Shown piece by piece: positions 45,665-54,305 of a stretch of 64,000 nt of DNA. The stretch is from contig NZ_QETK01000004.1 in assembly GCF_003105155.1 (NCBI RefSeq), positions 62,001 to 126,000 of the forward strand, read 5' to 3'. Each line of letters opens with the position of its first letter. Positions within the stretch are counted from its first letter, which is position 1. Made by a program: the position numbers and the translations under genes. This DNA comes from Pseudomonas sp. SDI. GTDB taxonomy: Bacteria > Pseudomonadota > Gammaproteobacteria > Pseudomonadales > Pseudomonadaceae. The notes under the pieces were generated by a model. The model had not been told where the DNA came from. It made no database searches and worked only from the letters and a program-made list of their open reading frames with translations.

Positions 45665-46657
45665 ATGCGATCAGTCCCCCCCCTCATGGTCGCCGGGCTG
45701 CTGGCCTTGCTGACCGCACCACTGCCGGTTCCGGCGCAAACCGACATCCAGGTAGGCGCCAACCAGCCACGCAGTTTTATTGAGCCCGCGAGCGGACTGC
45801 GCTTTGTGCGGGTTCCGGCGGGCAGTTTCACCATGGGCAGCACGTTCGCTCAAACGCAGCCCGCCGCAGATCAGCAATGGTTTATCGATGAGGCGCCCCC
45901 GCACCGCGTTACCCTCAGCCGTGAGTTCTGGTTGGCCAGCACCGAAACCACCATCGCCGCGTTCAGCCGTTTTGTCGACGAGACCGGCTATGTGACCTCC
46001 GCAGAACGCAGTGGCCAGAGCCTCGGGGTCTATGCAGTTTCTACCGATGCACAGGGCGTGCAGAGTGGCCAATGGGCGGTCGGGGCGAATCTCACCTGGC
46101 GAAGTCCTGGCTGGACAGCAACCGACCAACACCCCGTGGTGCATATCAGCTGGGCCGATGCGCAGGCCTTTGTCCAGTGGTTGCGTGACAAGACCGGCCG
46201 ACCGTTCCGGTTACCCACTGAAGCCGAGTGGGAGTATGCCGCCGGCGGCTCGCAACATACCCGCTACAGCTGGGGAGAACAGCAGCCGAGCAGCGCCAGG
46301 GAGGGGAATATTGCCGATCTGAGCTTCAGCAATGCCTATCCGTTGTGGAAATACCCCGTGTTCAAGACAGTCAACGACCATTACGTCCACACCGCCCCGG
46401 TTGGAAGTTTTGTCGCCAATGACTTTGGCCTGTTTGACATGACCGGAAATGTCTGGGAGTGGTGTGCCGATCGCTACGCCGCCGACACCTATGTAAGCGG
46501 GCCGGAACTCGACCCACAGGGTGCGGCGACAGGCAGCGAGCGGGTGCACCGCGGCGGTGGTTTCGACTGGGAGCTGCCTTACCTGAGGGTTGCCAAACGG
46601 CGGCACGGTAGCGAACAACAGTCAGCGGCAAATATCGGTTTTCGCGTAGCGCTATAG
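45665..46657 (+). CDS. Secreted formylglycine-generating-enzyme-like (SUMF1) protein lacking catalytic cysteines
   Basis: A 330-residue protein with a signal peptide (PPLMVAGLLALLTAPLPVPA). The body is the FGE-sulfatase/SUMF1 fold: GLRFVRVPAGSFTMGSTF, APPHRVTLSREFWLASTETT, HPVVHISWADAQAFVQWLRD, FRLPTEAEWEYAAGG, FGLFDMTGNVWEWCADRY and the end ERVHRGGGFDWELPYLRVAK. Aerobic FGEs carry two Cys in the segment after RGGS (as in the sequence around Cys336/Cys341 of human FGE); here that segment has none, so a copper oxidase forming formylglycine is unlikely. Related folds serve other reactions and binding roles. ATG 45665 is chosen because AGGAG lies seven bases upstream. Confidence 0.88.
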   Translation: MRSVPPLMVAGLLALLTAPLPVPAQTDIQVGANQPRSFIEPASGLRFVRVPAGSFTMGSTFAQTQPAADQQWFIDEAPPHRVTLSREFWLASTETTIAAFSRFVDETGYVTSAERSGQSLGVYAVSTDAQGVQSGQWAVGANLTWRSPGWTATDQHPVVHISWADAQAFVQWLRDKTGRPFRLPTEAEWEYAAGGSQHTRYSWGEQQPSSAREGNIADLSFSNAYPLWKYPVFKTVNDHYVHTAPVGSFVANDFGLFDMTGNVWEWCADRYAADTYVSGPELDPQGAATGSERVHRGGGFDWELPYLRVAKRRHGSEQQSAANIGFRVAL

Positions 46658-46714
46658 CGGCCGGGGAGGCAACGAGCAGCGCCACGTTTTTCAGCAATCG
46701 AAGGAGCGAACATC

Positions 46715-49700
46715 ATGAGCATCGATGAAAGCAAGGAATCTGCATTTGCACTACCGGCGACCGATTACTTTGATGCCGGCGTAGGTGAAGAGAATCTGTG
46801 CGGCAGATCTTCGGTCGAACAATTGCTACGCCAGCGGGGCAACGAAACGCTCAGCTGGATGCAACCAGGTCTGGTCTATCCAGCCCCCTGGCAATGTGCA
46901 CTGTCAGTGTTCGACGTGCCGGAGTCGCTTGGGCGTGCGGCTTTTGCCGACATCCTGTCCAATGCCCGACGCAAGATTCACCAAGACCTCGGTGACCTTC
47001 ATGCAAGCGCCTGCGTTGCCTTTTCCCCACAGGTCTGGGCACGCTTCTGTCGCGAAGACGGTCGCCCGGTTCCGCGCGGCATGGCATTCGAGGAGCCCGG
47101 CAACAATGTCTTTGTACCGCGTGTACTGGAACGCTCCGGCGGCGTGTTGCAGGACAGTGGCGCCGGTGCCTGGTTCATTGTCAAAGCCGACGAGGAAGCG
47201 CCCGTTACCGCGCTGGCGGACTTCATTGTCGCGCAGTTGGCCGATATCGGCATTGCAAGCCAGTCGGTGTATCGCGTTCCGATGCACAGCCGCACCAATC
47301 CGACACTCCCGACCAGCGGCACGGGCGGGCGCGTGCTCGGTGGACGATTCAAGGAGAACCTGCGTAACCCGGCGTCGCCCGTGGAAATACTCAATCACGT
47401 GCTGGTGGGCGGCGAAGACCCCGATTGCGCAGGTGGTTCGTTCCTCTTTGCCCAGCGCTTTCAGCTGAACTGGGCGGAGTTGCACTCGAAGACGGCGAGC
47501 GAGATGGAAGCGGTGGTTGGCCGCCGCCAGTTCACCGATGAGTTTGTCCCCTCCTTCGACGCACGCTCACACATCCGCTCGGCGCATACCTACGATGCCA
47601 GCGGCAATACCATCAAGTTGCTGCGCATTGGATTGCCCTTTGGCAAGCGTGGCCGCGAAGACAACGGCACCCCGCTGATCCAGAATGCCGGCGCCAGTTC
47701 GCTGGGCGACGAGGCAGGCATCTACTTTATTGGCATGGCGCGGGCTGCCTCGCGCATCGAGACAATCCTGCGGTCGCAGTTCGGCGCCCACGACAGCGGT
47801 GAGTTTACCCGCGACCGGCTGCTTTCTGGCGCTGTCGCGCGGTCCGATCTTGGGGGCTTCTTCTATGCCCCAAGTTTGCGTGAGCTGGGCGCTGCGGCAT
47901 TTGTCGAGGATGCCAGACAGAAACAAGGCAAGGCCTTCAATGATTGGCAGCGCTTCCCCGGCGTCGACTGGTCACGGTTCAACCGCCACTACGACAAGCG
48001 GTCGAGCAATGGCTGGATGTTCTACAACCATCAGGATTACCTGTACTCGATGGGTACCCGCACCGACGACACGCCGGAGCGGCCGACGCCACCATCGCTG
48101 CGCGTGCAGTTCCTGCTCGAGCAGATGTTCGCCAAATGGGATGACACCTGGTTCAGGGCGCAGAAGCCAGCCGAACTTGAACCGCTGCGCCCGCAGCTGG
48201 AAAAATTCTTTGCCGATCCGCGCCATGCCGCCGAGCGCAACGCACTGCTGGGTGGCTCTGCGACGGGTGATGCGACACAGGCTGCCGACGTGATCATGCA
48301 GGCACCCGTCGCCCTTCGCGCTGGCTGGGCTATCCGACTGTTGTGCAACCTGGCCGCTCGGCTCGACGGCGTAGGCCAGCGCGGCAACGGCGGCATGGAC
48401 ACCTGCGACATCCACCCGCTCGACCTGCTGGCCGGCTCGATGCCTGCGCAGTCGCTGGCGCAGGGGCGCTATTTCATCGACTACGTCCGTGACGACGACG
48501 AAGAACAGGAACGCTATCGCTGGTTTGGCCTGGGGCTGGGGCCGAATTCCGGCGTCGGCCACGTCGTGCCTGGCTACGAGCAATTGCTGGCCGAAGGCAT
48601 CTCGGGTGTATACGCAAAAATCGATCAGGCCGAAGCCTCATTGAGCGCTACCGACCCCGATCGCGGGGCAAAATCCGCCCTCTTCTACCAAAGTGCACGC
48701 TTGGCTGCCAAGGGCTTGGCCGAATACCTTGCTGGGCTCGCCGAGACGGTAAAGGCGAAGCGCATCGAACTGGCTCCGGGGCAAACCATCGAGTACGACA
48801 ACCTCGCCGCACTGGAGGTGCGCCTGCGCTGGCTGGCAGGAGGCAACCGTCCACGGACGTTGCTGGAAGCCCTGCAACTGATTTTCGCCGCACACACGAC
48901 GTTGCACCTCTGCGGAGAACCTGTTGCGGTCGGACGGCTGGACAGGCTACTGCGTCCTTTCCAGGAGCGCGACGGCCTGGGTGAAGAAGAATTGCAGGAT
49001 GCGATCGACTGCTTCTGGCTGAAACTGGCCGAGAAGGTTCTGCTCAATCGCATTTTTATCGACGACCGTCAGCAGTTGGGCAACATGGCCATGGGCAATC
49101 GCGCAGGCCCGTACCCCAAAGGCCAAAGCGTCAACCAATGGATTCAGCAACTGACCGTCGGCGGCCGTAACGCCGATGGTACGTGGGAATATTCCGATGT
49201 CACGTTGGCATGCCTGCGAGCCTCCTCGCACCTTCCCTTCAATGCGCCTGTGCTTTCACTGCGTGTCTCCAAGGACATGCCAGATGAATGGCGACGTCGC
49301 CTGTTGCGCGAGGCAGCTCAGGGGCAACTGAGCGGGGGGGCCAGCCCGATATTGATGAACGACGACAAGATCATTCCGGCCCTCGCTGCCTCGGGCGACG
49401 ATATTGGGCCGCCGGCAGATTCGCCGAACGCGCCCCTGTGGAACTCGAAGGTGCGCCGCGAAGACGCCTACGACTATGCCGCCGATGGTTGCTATGAGCC
49501 ACAGTTCGTCGGTGCCAACTGGTTCCATCTCGGCGGCGCAATCCTGCTGCAACCGCTGGAATATGCGCTTAACCAGGGGCGGCAGATTCAATCGGCCGGC
49601 CCGGTTGACCTGTTCGGCAAAAACATGTCGTTCCGCTCTCCGCCGGCCAGCGAGATCACCTCTTACCAGGAACTTGAAGCACTGTTCTTCAAGCATCTGG

Positions 49701-50743
49701 AGTGGTCGTATGCGCGCTCGATGGAGGGCACGGTCGCCGACTTCGGCCGTATGGAGCAAGTCTGCCCATCACCGCTACTCAATTTGTTTATCAATGACTG
49801 CCTGGACAAAGGACAGGATCTCTATGGCGGTGGCGCGCGATACAACGTGTTCGGGCCCTGCTTTACCTCGCTGGCCAATACGATCAACGCCTTGTGGGCG
49901 ATCCGTGTCATGTGTTTCGACAACGAAACGGCGGTCACCTCACTCGCTGAACTGGTGCAGGCCCTGTTGTGCAACTGGGGCGAAAACGTCATTGATCCAC
50001 TGGTTCACTCGACGGTGCTGACCGCCGATGCCACACGCTCCGCCGAAGCGGTGCGGCACTTCCGGCACCTGCGCTCAATCGCACTTTCGCTACCGCAATG
50101 GGGGCGTGGTCATCCTGAAATCGATCCATTCGGCAATGCCATCGCCGCCCGCGTGGCGGCGATGGCGGTCAATGTCATGACCAAGCCGCGTCCGGCGTTG
50201 GCGGCACTCTACGAGCAAGTTGCCGCACGCTTTGGATCGCCACAGCATCCATTCGGGGGATTCTCGATGCAGCCGGGCGTCGGTACCTTTGCAAGCTACG
50301 TAGAGCAAGGTCTGAGCTGCGCTGCTTCAGCGGATGGGCGCCTTTCGGCGCAACCGCTGGCGACTGACATGTCGCCCTCACCCTCCCCCCTCGACTTGCC
50401 GGCCACGGCAGCCTCACAGCAGCTTGCCGATGGTGTATCGGTGCTGGTCGGTCTGCGTTCGAATGACGCGTTCGGCTATACCAATGGTGCACCGATCGAC
50501 CTGAACATCGCGGAAACGATGCCGGTGAAGCGGCTGGTGGAGATTCTCGATGCCTTTGTCGCGGGCGCGGGCTCGAACGTTCTGACGGTAACGGTGGCCG
50601 ACCAGGAGACCTTCCTCGCGGCCGCCAGGTCGCCGGAATCATACGATCTCCTGCGCGTGCGCATGGGCGGCTGGACAGAGATGTTCGTTGCGATGCATGC
50701 GACCCACCAGAAAGTCCACCCACGGCGCCCCTACAGCATCTAG
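46715..50743 (+). CDS. DyP-type peroxidase fused to a glycyl radical enzyme (PFL-like)
   Basis: A 1342-residue two-domain protein. Residues about 60-430 follow the dye-decolourising peroxidase pattern: GRFKENLRNP at 210-219 stands for the GxxDGxxNP motif, with Glu214 for the catalytic Asp; His286 in HIRSAH is the likely haem ligand; LLRIGLPFGKRG matches the distal Arg strand. From about 560 on it is a glycyl radical enzyme: FGLGLGPNSGVGHVVPGYEQ, SPILMNDDKIIPALAASG, GCYEPQ with thiyl Cys926 and general base Glu928, GGARYNVFGPCFTSLANTIN, and the C-terminal RMGGWTEMF where Gly1319 aligns with the radical glycine of R-V-x-G-Y. All radical residues are kept, with Trp replacing the Tyr after the glycine. 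No signal peptide. No radical-SAM activase is adjacent. GAAGGAG precedes the ATG. Substrate unknown. Confidence 0.87.
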   Translation: MSIDESKESAFALPATDYFDAGVGEENLCGRSSVEQLLRQRGNETLSWMQPGLVYPAPWQCALSVFDVPESLGRAAFADILSNARRKIHQDLGDLHASACVAFSPQVWARFCREDGRPVPRGMAFEEPGNNVFVPRVLERSGGVLQDSGAGAWFIVKADEEAPVTALADFIVAQLADIGIASQSVYRVPMHSRTNPTLPTSGTGGRVLGGRFKENLRNPASPVEILNHVLVGGEDPDCAGGSFLFAQRFQLNWAELHSKTASEMEAVVGRRQFTDEFVPSFDARSHIRSAHTYDASGNTIKLLRIGLPFGKRGREDNGTPLIQNAGASSLGDEAGIYFIGMARAASRIETILRSQFGAHDSGEFTRDRLLSGAVARSDLGGFFYAPSLRELGAAAFVEDARQKQGKAFNDWQRFPGVDWSRFNRHYDKRSSNGWMFYNHQDYLYSMGTRTDDTPERPTPPSLRVQFLLEQMFAKWDDTWFRAQKPAELEPLRPQLEKFFADPRHAAERNALLGGSATGDATQAADVIMQAPVALRAGWAIRLLCNLAARLDGVGQRGNGGMDTCDIHPLDLLAGSMPAQSLAQGRYFIDYVRDDDEEQERYRWFGLGLGPNSGVGHVVPGYEQLLAEGISGVYAKIDQAEASLSATDPDRGAKSALFYQSARLAAKGLAEYLAGLAETVKAKRIELAPGQTIEYDNLAALEVRLRWLAGGNRPRTLLEALQLIFAAHTTLHLCGEPVAVGRLDRLLRPFQERDGLGEEELQDAIDCFWLKLAEKVLLNRIFIDDRQQLGNMAMGNRAGPYPKGQSVNQWIQQLTVGGRNADGTWEYSDVTLACLRASSHLPFNAPVLSLRVSKDMPDEWRRRLLREAAQGQLSGGASPILMNDDKIIPALAASGDDIGPPADSPNAPLWNSKVRREDAYDYAADGCYEPQFVGANWFHLGGAILLQPLEYALNQGRQIQSAGPVDLFGKNMSFRSPPASEITSYQELEALFFKHLEWSYARSMEGTVADFGRMEQVCPSPLLNLFINDCLDKGQDLYGGGARYNVFGPCFTSLANTINALWAIRVMCFDNETAVTSLAELVQALLCNWGENVIDPLVHSTVLTADATRSAEAVRHFRHLRSIALSLPQWGRGHPEIDPFGNAIAARVAAMAVNVMTKPRPALAALYEQVAARFGSPQHPFGGFSMQPGVGTFASYVEQGLSCAASADGRLSAQPLATDMSPSPSPLDLPATAASQQLADGVSVLVGLRSNDAFGYTNGAPIDLNIAETMPVKRLVEILDAFVAGAGSNVLTVTVADQETFLAAARSPESYDLLRVRMGGWTEMFVAMHATHQKVHPRRPYSI

Positions 50744-50758
50744 GTGCCGGTCACACAC

Positions 50759-50789
50759 GCCACCTGCGAGCTATACCGTCGCAGGTGGC
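50759..50789. terminator. Bidirectional terminator hairpin
   Basis: Exact 11-bp arms GCCACCTGCGA (50759-50769) and TCGCAGGTGGC (50779-50789) around a 9-base loop, placed between the convergent DyP-GRE and PhyH genes. Confidence 0.75.
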
Positions 50790-50805
50790 ACGTTGCAACC
50801 GTAGG

Positions 50806-51465
50806 TCAGCGCGGCTCGAAACACTCGCAGGTGTCCATCTGCACGTGGCGCAGGCTGGCTGTTTCCAGGTGAGAGGCGTACAGCACCTCGGCAAAATAGC
50901 TGATCAACAGTGTACGACGGCGGCCGCCGTGCACGTTCAGGCTACTGGCGTGGACCAGATCGTAGTCGAACACCAGGATGTCGCCTGCACAGCCGGCCAG
51001 TTGCACCGCGTGAGACTCATCGTTGAAGTCGAACGGCGGCGCGCCGGGCGCCGGGCGATGGCTGCCGGGGACGATGCGGGTCGCGCCGTTGGCCGGGCCG
51101 TAGTCATCCAGATACGCCAATGCGCCGATCATGTCGCCTGGCCGTTGCGCCGAGAGATCGCGATGCAGTCGCTGGTGCCCGCCGCCGGCCAGCGGCTCGC
51201 GGCCCTCCACCTGCGCAAGGAAGAAACGCTCGCCGTTCAACTCACCGACCGCCGCCAGCAGCGCCGGCAAGCGGCATACCGCCTGAACCTTCGCCTGTGT
51301 GTCCAACTGCGCGTGCCGCCAATCCAGACCGCGTGGTACCGGCCATTGCGCCGAAGGTTTTACCCCTGCATCGAAGACCGTACGAAGCTCATCCAGCCAA
51401 TCAGCCGGAATCGCCTGACGCAGCAGCACGAAGCCGTCACGGTGGAGTTGTTCAGGGTTGCTCAT
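50806..51465 (-). CDS. Phytanoyl-CoA dioxygenase (PhyH) family protein
   Basis: A 219-residue Fe(II)/2-oxoglutarate dioxygenase. The double-stranded beta-helix shows the metal triad His-x-Asp in QRLHRDLSAQ and the distal His in FDYDLVHASSLN, with the 2-oxoglutarate Arg in GGRRRTLLISYF. Substrate unknown; family members hydroxylate lipids, amino acids and natural products. ATG 51465 is chosen because AAGGA lies four bases upstream; the longer frame to 51576 lacks a site. It faces the DyP-GRE gene tail to tail and is divergent from the HNH gene. Confidence 0.9.
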   Translation of the reverse strand: MSNPEQLHRDGFVLLRQAIPADWLDELRTVFDAGVKPSAQWPVPRGLDWRHAQLDTQAKVQAVCRLPALLAAVGELNGERFFLAQVEGREPLAGGGHQRLHRDLSAQRPGDMIGALAYLDDYGPANGATRIVPGSHRPAPGAPPFDFNDESHAVQLAGCAGDILVFDYDLVHASSLNVHGGRRRTLLISYFAEVLYASHLETASLRHVQMDTCECFEPR

Positions 51466-51608
51466 CGGTCCTTGACTCCTCGGCAGCAAGTCGTTTCGCA
51501 TAGTGGCATCGTGCCAGATTACTCCATCGGGAAAGGCTCGACCACAGCAGCTATAGTTTCGACAGGCTGCAGACAAACTCGGAATTCACTGACAAAAGGA
51601 ACAGTCGC

Positions 51609-52262
51609 GTGCTCAAAGACCAGGTCATCGAGCGGTTTCATCGGGAGTTCGGCCCCCCTGAACGAAGCACCGCGAAGGTCACCGCGTTCAAGGCAGCGGG
51701 GCTGGGCATCGTGGTTCAGATCGACCAACCCAATCGCGAAGATGCCGCATACGTGTGGCTACCCTACCCGCCAGACGATCAGCCGGTGCCGGAAATTGCC
51801 CTGGAATATGCCGGCGATTCCGGGCGCCATAGCGGCACCCATGCGTCCGCGGGCCTGGCCCAGGGGCTGCCGGCGCTGAAGCTGATCCTCAGGTCCGCTG
51901 CCGAGCTCAACGATGTCGTGGCGTACATCAAGGCACTTGCCGGCAAGTCCCCGTTGCCGGTGCTGAACACTACCCCACCGCCGATCAGGTCAAGCGCGCC
52001 CGACGCCGACAGCGGGCCAGTGCTGGTGGATATCAATGCCATGCCGATTGCCAAACCGCCGGCGCCGCGCCGGAAAGCCATCCCAAGAGCGGTGCAGCGG
52101 GAAGTCTGGCAGCGCGATGGTGGCACGTGCGTGCAGTGCAACTCGAAAAAGCTGTTGTGCTTCGACCACATCGTGCCGTTTTCGCTGGGAGGCAGTAACA
52201 GCGTGAGGAACCTGCAATTGCTCTGCGAGCCCTGCAACCTGTCCAAGGGCAACCGGATTTGA
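51609..52262 (+). CDS. HNH endonuclease domain protein
   Basis: A 217-residue protein. The C-terminal 60 residues are a zinc-bound HNH nuclease: GTCVQCNSKKLLCFDHIVPF with the catalytic DH, then LGGSNSVRNLQLLCEPCNLS. The N-terminal 110 residues have a helical beginning and a hydrophobic sheet (GLGIVVQIDQPNREDAAYVW) of no known fold; a proline-rich linker joins them. The start is a GTG at 51609 with AAAAGGA upstream. Solitary HNH proteins are found as restriction-like defence enzymes, homing nucleases or toxins; no methylase or immunity partner is seen here. Confidence 0.85.
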   Translation: MLKDQVIERFHREFGPPERSTAKVTAFKAAGLGIVVQIDQPNREDAAYVWLPYPPDDQPVPEIALEYAGDSGRHSGTHASAGLAQGLPALKLILRSAAELNDVVAYIKALAGKSPLPVLNTTPPPIRSSAPDADSGPVLVDINAMPIAKPPAPRRKAIPRAVQREVWQRDGGTCVQCNSKKLLCFDHIVPFSLGGSNSVRNLQLLCEPCNLSKGNRI

Positions 52263-52283
52263 TCCGGCTGGAAATGAGTGCTC

Positions 52284-52448
52284 TCAGCACTCGCTAGGCA
52301 TTTGCGATTCGGCGCTGGCCTGTTCCTCCAGTTTCACCCGATCAGCCTTGCTGATGTATTTGGGCTTGCTACTTTTCGGCGCCAGTTTGGCGCTGGCTTT
52401 CTTGGCGTTGGCCTTCAACAACTGATTGATTTTTTTACGGCGGTTCAT
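52284..52448 (-). CDS. DUF2986 family small basic protein
   Basis: A 54-residue, lysine-rich protein that starts MNRRKKINQLLKANAKKASA and continues KPKYISKADRVKLEEQA, the complete DUF2986 pattern found in gammaproteobacteria. The basic helical character suggests RNA or DNA binding, but its role is unknown. ATG 52448 is unambiguous. It is convergent with the HNH gene, ending 22 bases after that stop. Confidence 0.85.
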   Translation of the reverse strand: MNRRKKINQLLKANAKKASAKLAPKSSKPKYISKADRVKLEEQASAESQMPSEC

Positions 52449-52610
52449 GGTATCGACTCAAACGGTCAAAGGAGGTACTGGGGGAACATCCCCAAAGAGA
52501 GGCTGTCACCGGGGCTGTTCAGGCAACGTGAACAATATTACCCGCCGCCAAGCCCAACCGAAACACACGAACTTGGCTCACCTATGCCATCGTGGCCGTC
52601 ATAAACGAGC

Positions 52611-52643
52611 GAGGCCCCTGTGCCGGGTACGCACAGGGGCCTC
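52611..52643. terminator. Terminator hairpin of the GabP-like gene
   Basis: Exact 12-bp arms GAGGCCCCTGTG (52611-52622) and CACAGGGGCCTC (52632-52643) around a 9-base loop, 21 bases past the permease stop on the minus strand. No strong T-run follows. Confidence 0.75.
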
Positions 52644-52663
52644 GACGAGTGGATACTGTCGCG

Positions 52664-54082
52664 TTAGCGCGCGATCTTTTTCGCCGCACGCATATGCACA
52701 AACGCGCCCATCAGCGCCACGACAATCGCCGCCGCGCCAGTGGAGAACACCAGCACCTGATAGTCAGGCACGAAGGCCATGCTCACCAGGCAGCCGACGA
52801 TGAACACGATCACCAGGTAGGTCAGCCACGGGAACAGCCACATCTTCAAGCGGATTTCCTTGCCTTCGGCTTGCAGCTTGCGGCGCATTTTCAGTTGCGA
52901 GAAGGCGATCACCAGGTACACCAGCAGCGCAATCATGCCAGTGGTGTTCATCAGCACGTCGAGTACGTCTTTCGGACGCAAGGTTTCGCTGAAGTTGATC
53001 AGGGCGACGAATACCGCCACCGAGCACGAACCAATGATGGCGAACACCGGCACGCCGGTACCGGCACGGGTGATCTTGAAGAACGACGGCGCATCGCCAC
53101 GGGTCGACAGCGAGAAGAGCATCCGCGACGCGGTGTAGTGCGCCGAGATCAGGCAGCTGCTGACCGAGGTCAGTACGACGAAATTCATCACCAGCTCGGC
53201 GCCCGGAATACCCAGCAGTTCCAGGGTGCGGCGGTACGAGCCATAGCCCGACTGGCCCATCAACGGGTCGTTCCACGGTACCAGGGCGACGATCAGGAAG
53301 ATCGAGCCGACGTAGAACAGGCACACCCGCCAGACCACCGAGTTGGTTGCCTTGACGATCTGCTCGGAAGGGTTTTTCGATTCAGCGGCAGCGATAGTGA
53401 CGATTTCCGCGCCGAGGAAGGCGAACATCACCCCGAGCATGGCCACTACCACCGACTCCATGCCGTTGGGCATGAAGCCCTGCGCCGTGAGGTTGCTGAA
53501 ACCACTCACCTCCCCGGCCGGCCAGAGGTTCACCACCGCCATGCCACACACCACCAGGAAGCATATGATCGCCACCACCTTTATCAGGGCGAACCAGAAT
53601 TCGAACTCGCCGTAGTGCTTGACGTTGAAGAAGTTGACGCTGATCAGCACCAAGGTGGTCGCCAGCACGAACACGTTGACGCTAATCGACGGGAACCAAC
53701 CGTGCAGGATCTTGCCGGCGACATAGGCTTCCCAAGCCATCAGGATCACCCAGAACCACCAGTACAGCCAGCCGATGGTGAAGCCGGCCCAGCGGCCGAT
53801 GGCGCGCTCGGCATAGGTGGAGAAAGAGCCGGTGTCGGGCGACGAAGTCGCCATTTCGCCGAGCATGCGCATGATCAGCACCACCAGGATGCCGCCTGCC
53901 AGATAGGCCAGGATGGCGGCCGGGCCGGCGCTATGGATCACGCTGCCGGAGCCGACGAACAAGGCGCCGCCGATAACCCCGGCAATCGACATCATCGTCA
54001 GGTGGCGCGATTTGAGCGAAGCGCTGAGCTTGCTCTCGTGCTCCACCTTCGCTGTGGAAGTGGTTGTGGATGTTGCGTCCAT
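52664..54082 (-). CDS. Amino acid permease (GabP-like APC family)
   Basis: A 472-residue transporter with twelve helices. Features of the AAT/GabP branch: HLTMMSIAGVIGGALFVGSG in helix 1 (substrate-binding GGxxFxGSG), LGEMATSSPDTGSFSTYAER, and AEIVTIAAAESKNPSEQIVK in the loop after helix 6. The N-terminus is hydrophilic with Thr/Ser runs. It probably carries 4-aminobutyrate or a related amino acid by proton symport. Divergent MocR/GabR-like regulator at 54306 supports GABA-type control. The substrate is inferred from similarity and context. Confidence 0.88.
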   Translation of the reverse strand: MDATSTTTSTAKVEHESKLSASLKSRHLTMMSIAGVIGGALFVGSGSVIHSAGPAAILAYLAGGILVVLIMRMLGEMATSSPDTGSFSTYAERAIGRWAGFTIGWLYWWFWVILMAWEAYVAGKILHGWFPSISVNVFVLATTLVLISVNFFNVKHYGEFEFWFALIKVVAIICFLVVCGMAVVNLWPAGEVSGFSNLTAQGFMPNGMESVVVAMLGVMFAFLGAEIVTIAAAESKNPSEQIVKATNSVVWRVCLFYVGSIFLIVALVPWNDPLMGQSGYGSYRRTLELLGIPGAELVMNFVVLTSVSSCLISAHYTASRMLFSLSTRGDAPSFFKITRAGTGVPVFAIIGSCSVAVFVALINFSETLRPKDVLDVLMNTTGMIALLVYLVIAFSQLKMRRKLQAEGKEIRLKMWLFPWLTYLVIVFIVGCLVSMAFVPDYQVLVFSTGAAAIVVALMGAFVHMRAAKKIAR

Positions 54083-54228
54083 CGAATAGCTACCTCGTGT
54101 TCTTTTTATGCAAGGAAACTCGTGAAACCGCTGGCAAGGCGTGCTTTAGCTAGCGATTACAGGCCCCTAATGTAAAAATGTATGACACTTTGAGCCATGC
54201 ACAGCGCGAGGAAATATCCACTGCACTG

Positions 54229-54269
54229 TACAGGCCGCCCATGCAATACACCGTGTTTCCCTACAGGCG
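54229..54269. promoter_or_regulatory. Direct repeats TACAGGC in the MocR/GabP divergent region
   Basis: TACAGGCC at 54229 and TACAGGCG at 54262 start 33 bases apart (about three helical turns); a third TACAGGCC lies at 54158. MocR-type regulators such as GabR and PdxR bind direct repeats of this kind at their own divergent promoters, so these are candidate operators. Confidence 0.45.
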
Positions 54270-54305
54270 CCCGGCGTTACGCACACCTGAAGGCTTCGTT
54301 TGCCC

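Noticed and set aside
52592-54175. 527-codon His/Arg/Glu-rich frame opposite the GabP-like gene
   Set aside because: Complement of a membrane protein gives charged low-complexity sequence; no start site.
54224-54234. Light operator half-site (ACTGTACAGG) in the MocR promoter
   Set aside because: No partner arm at 8-base spacing; better explained as part of the TACAGGC direct repeats.
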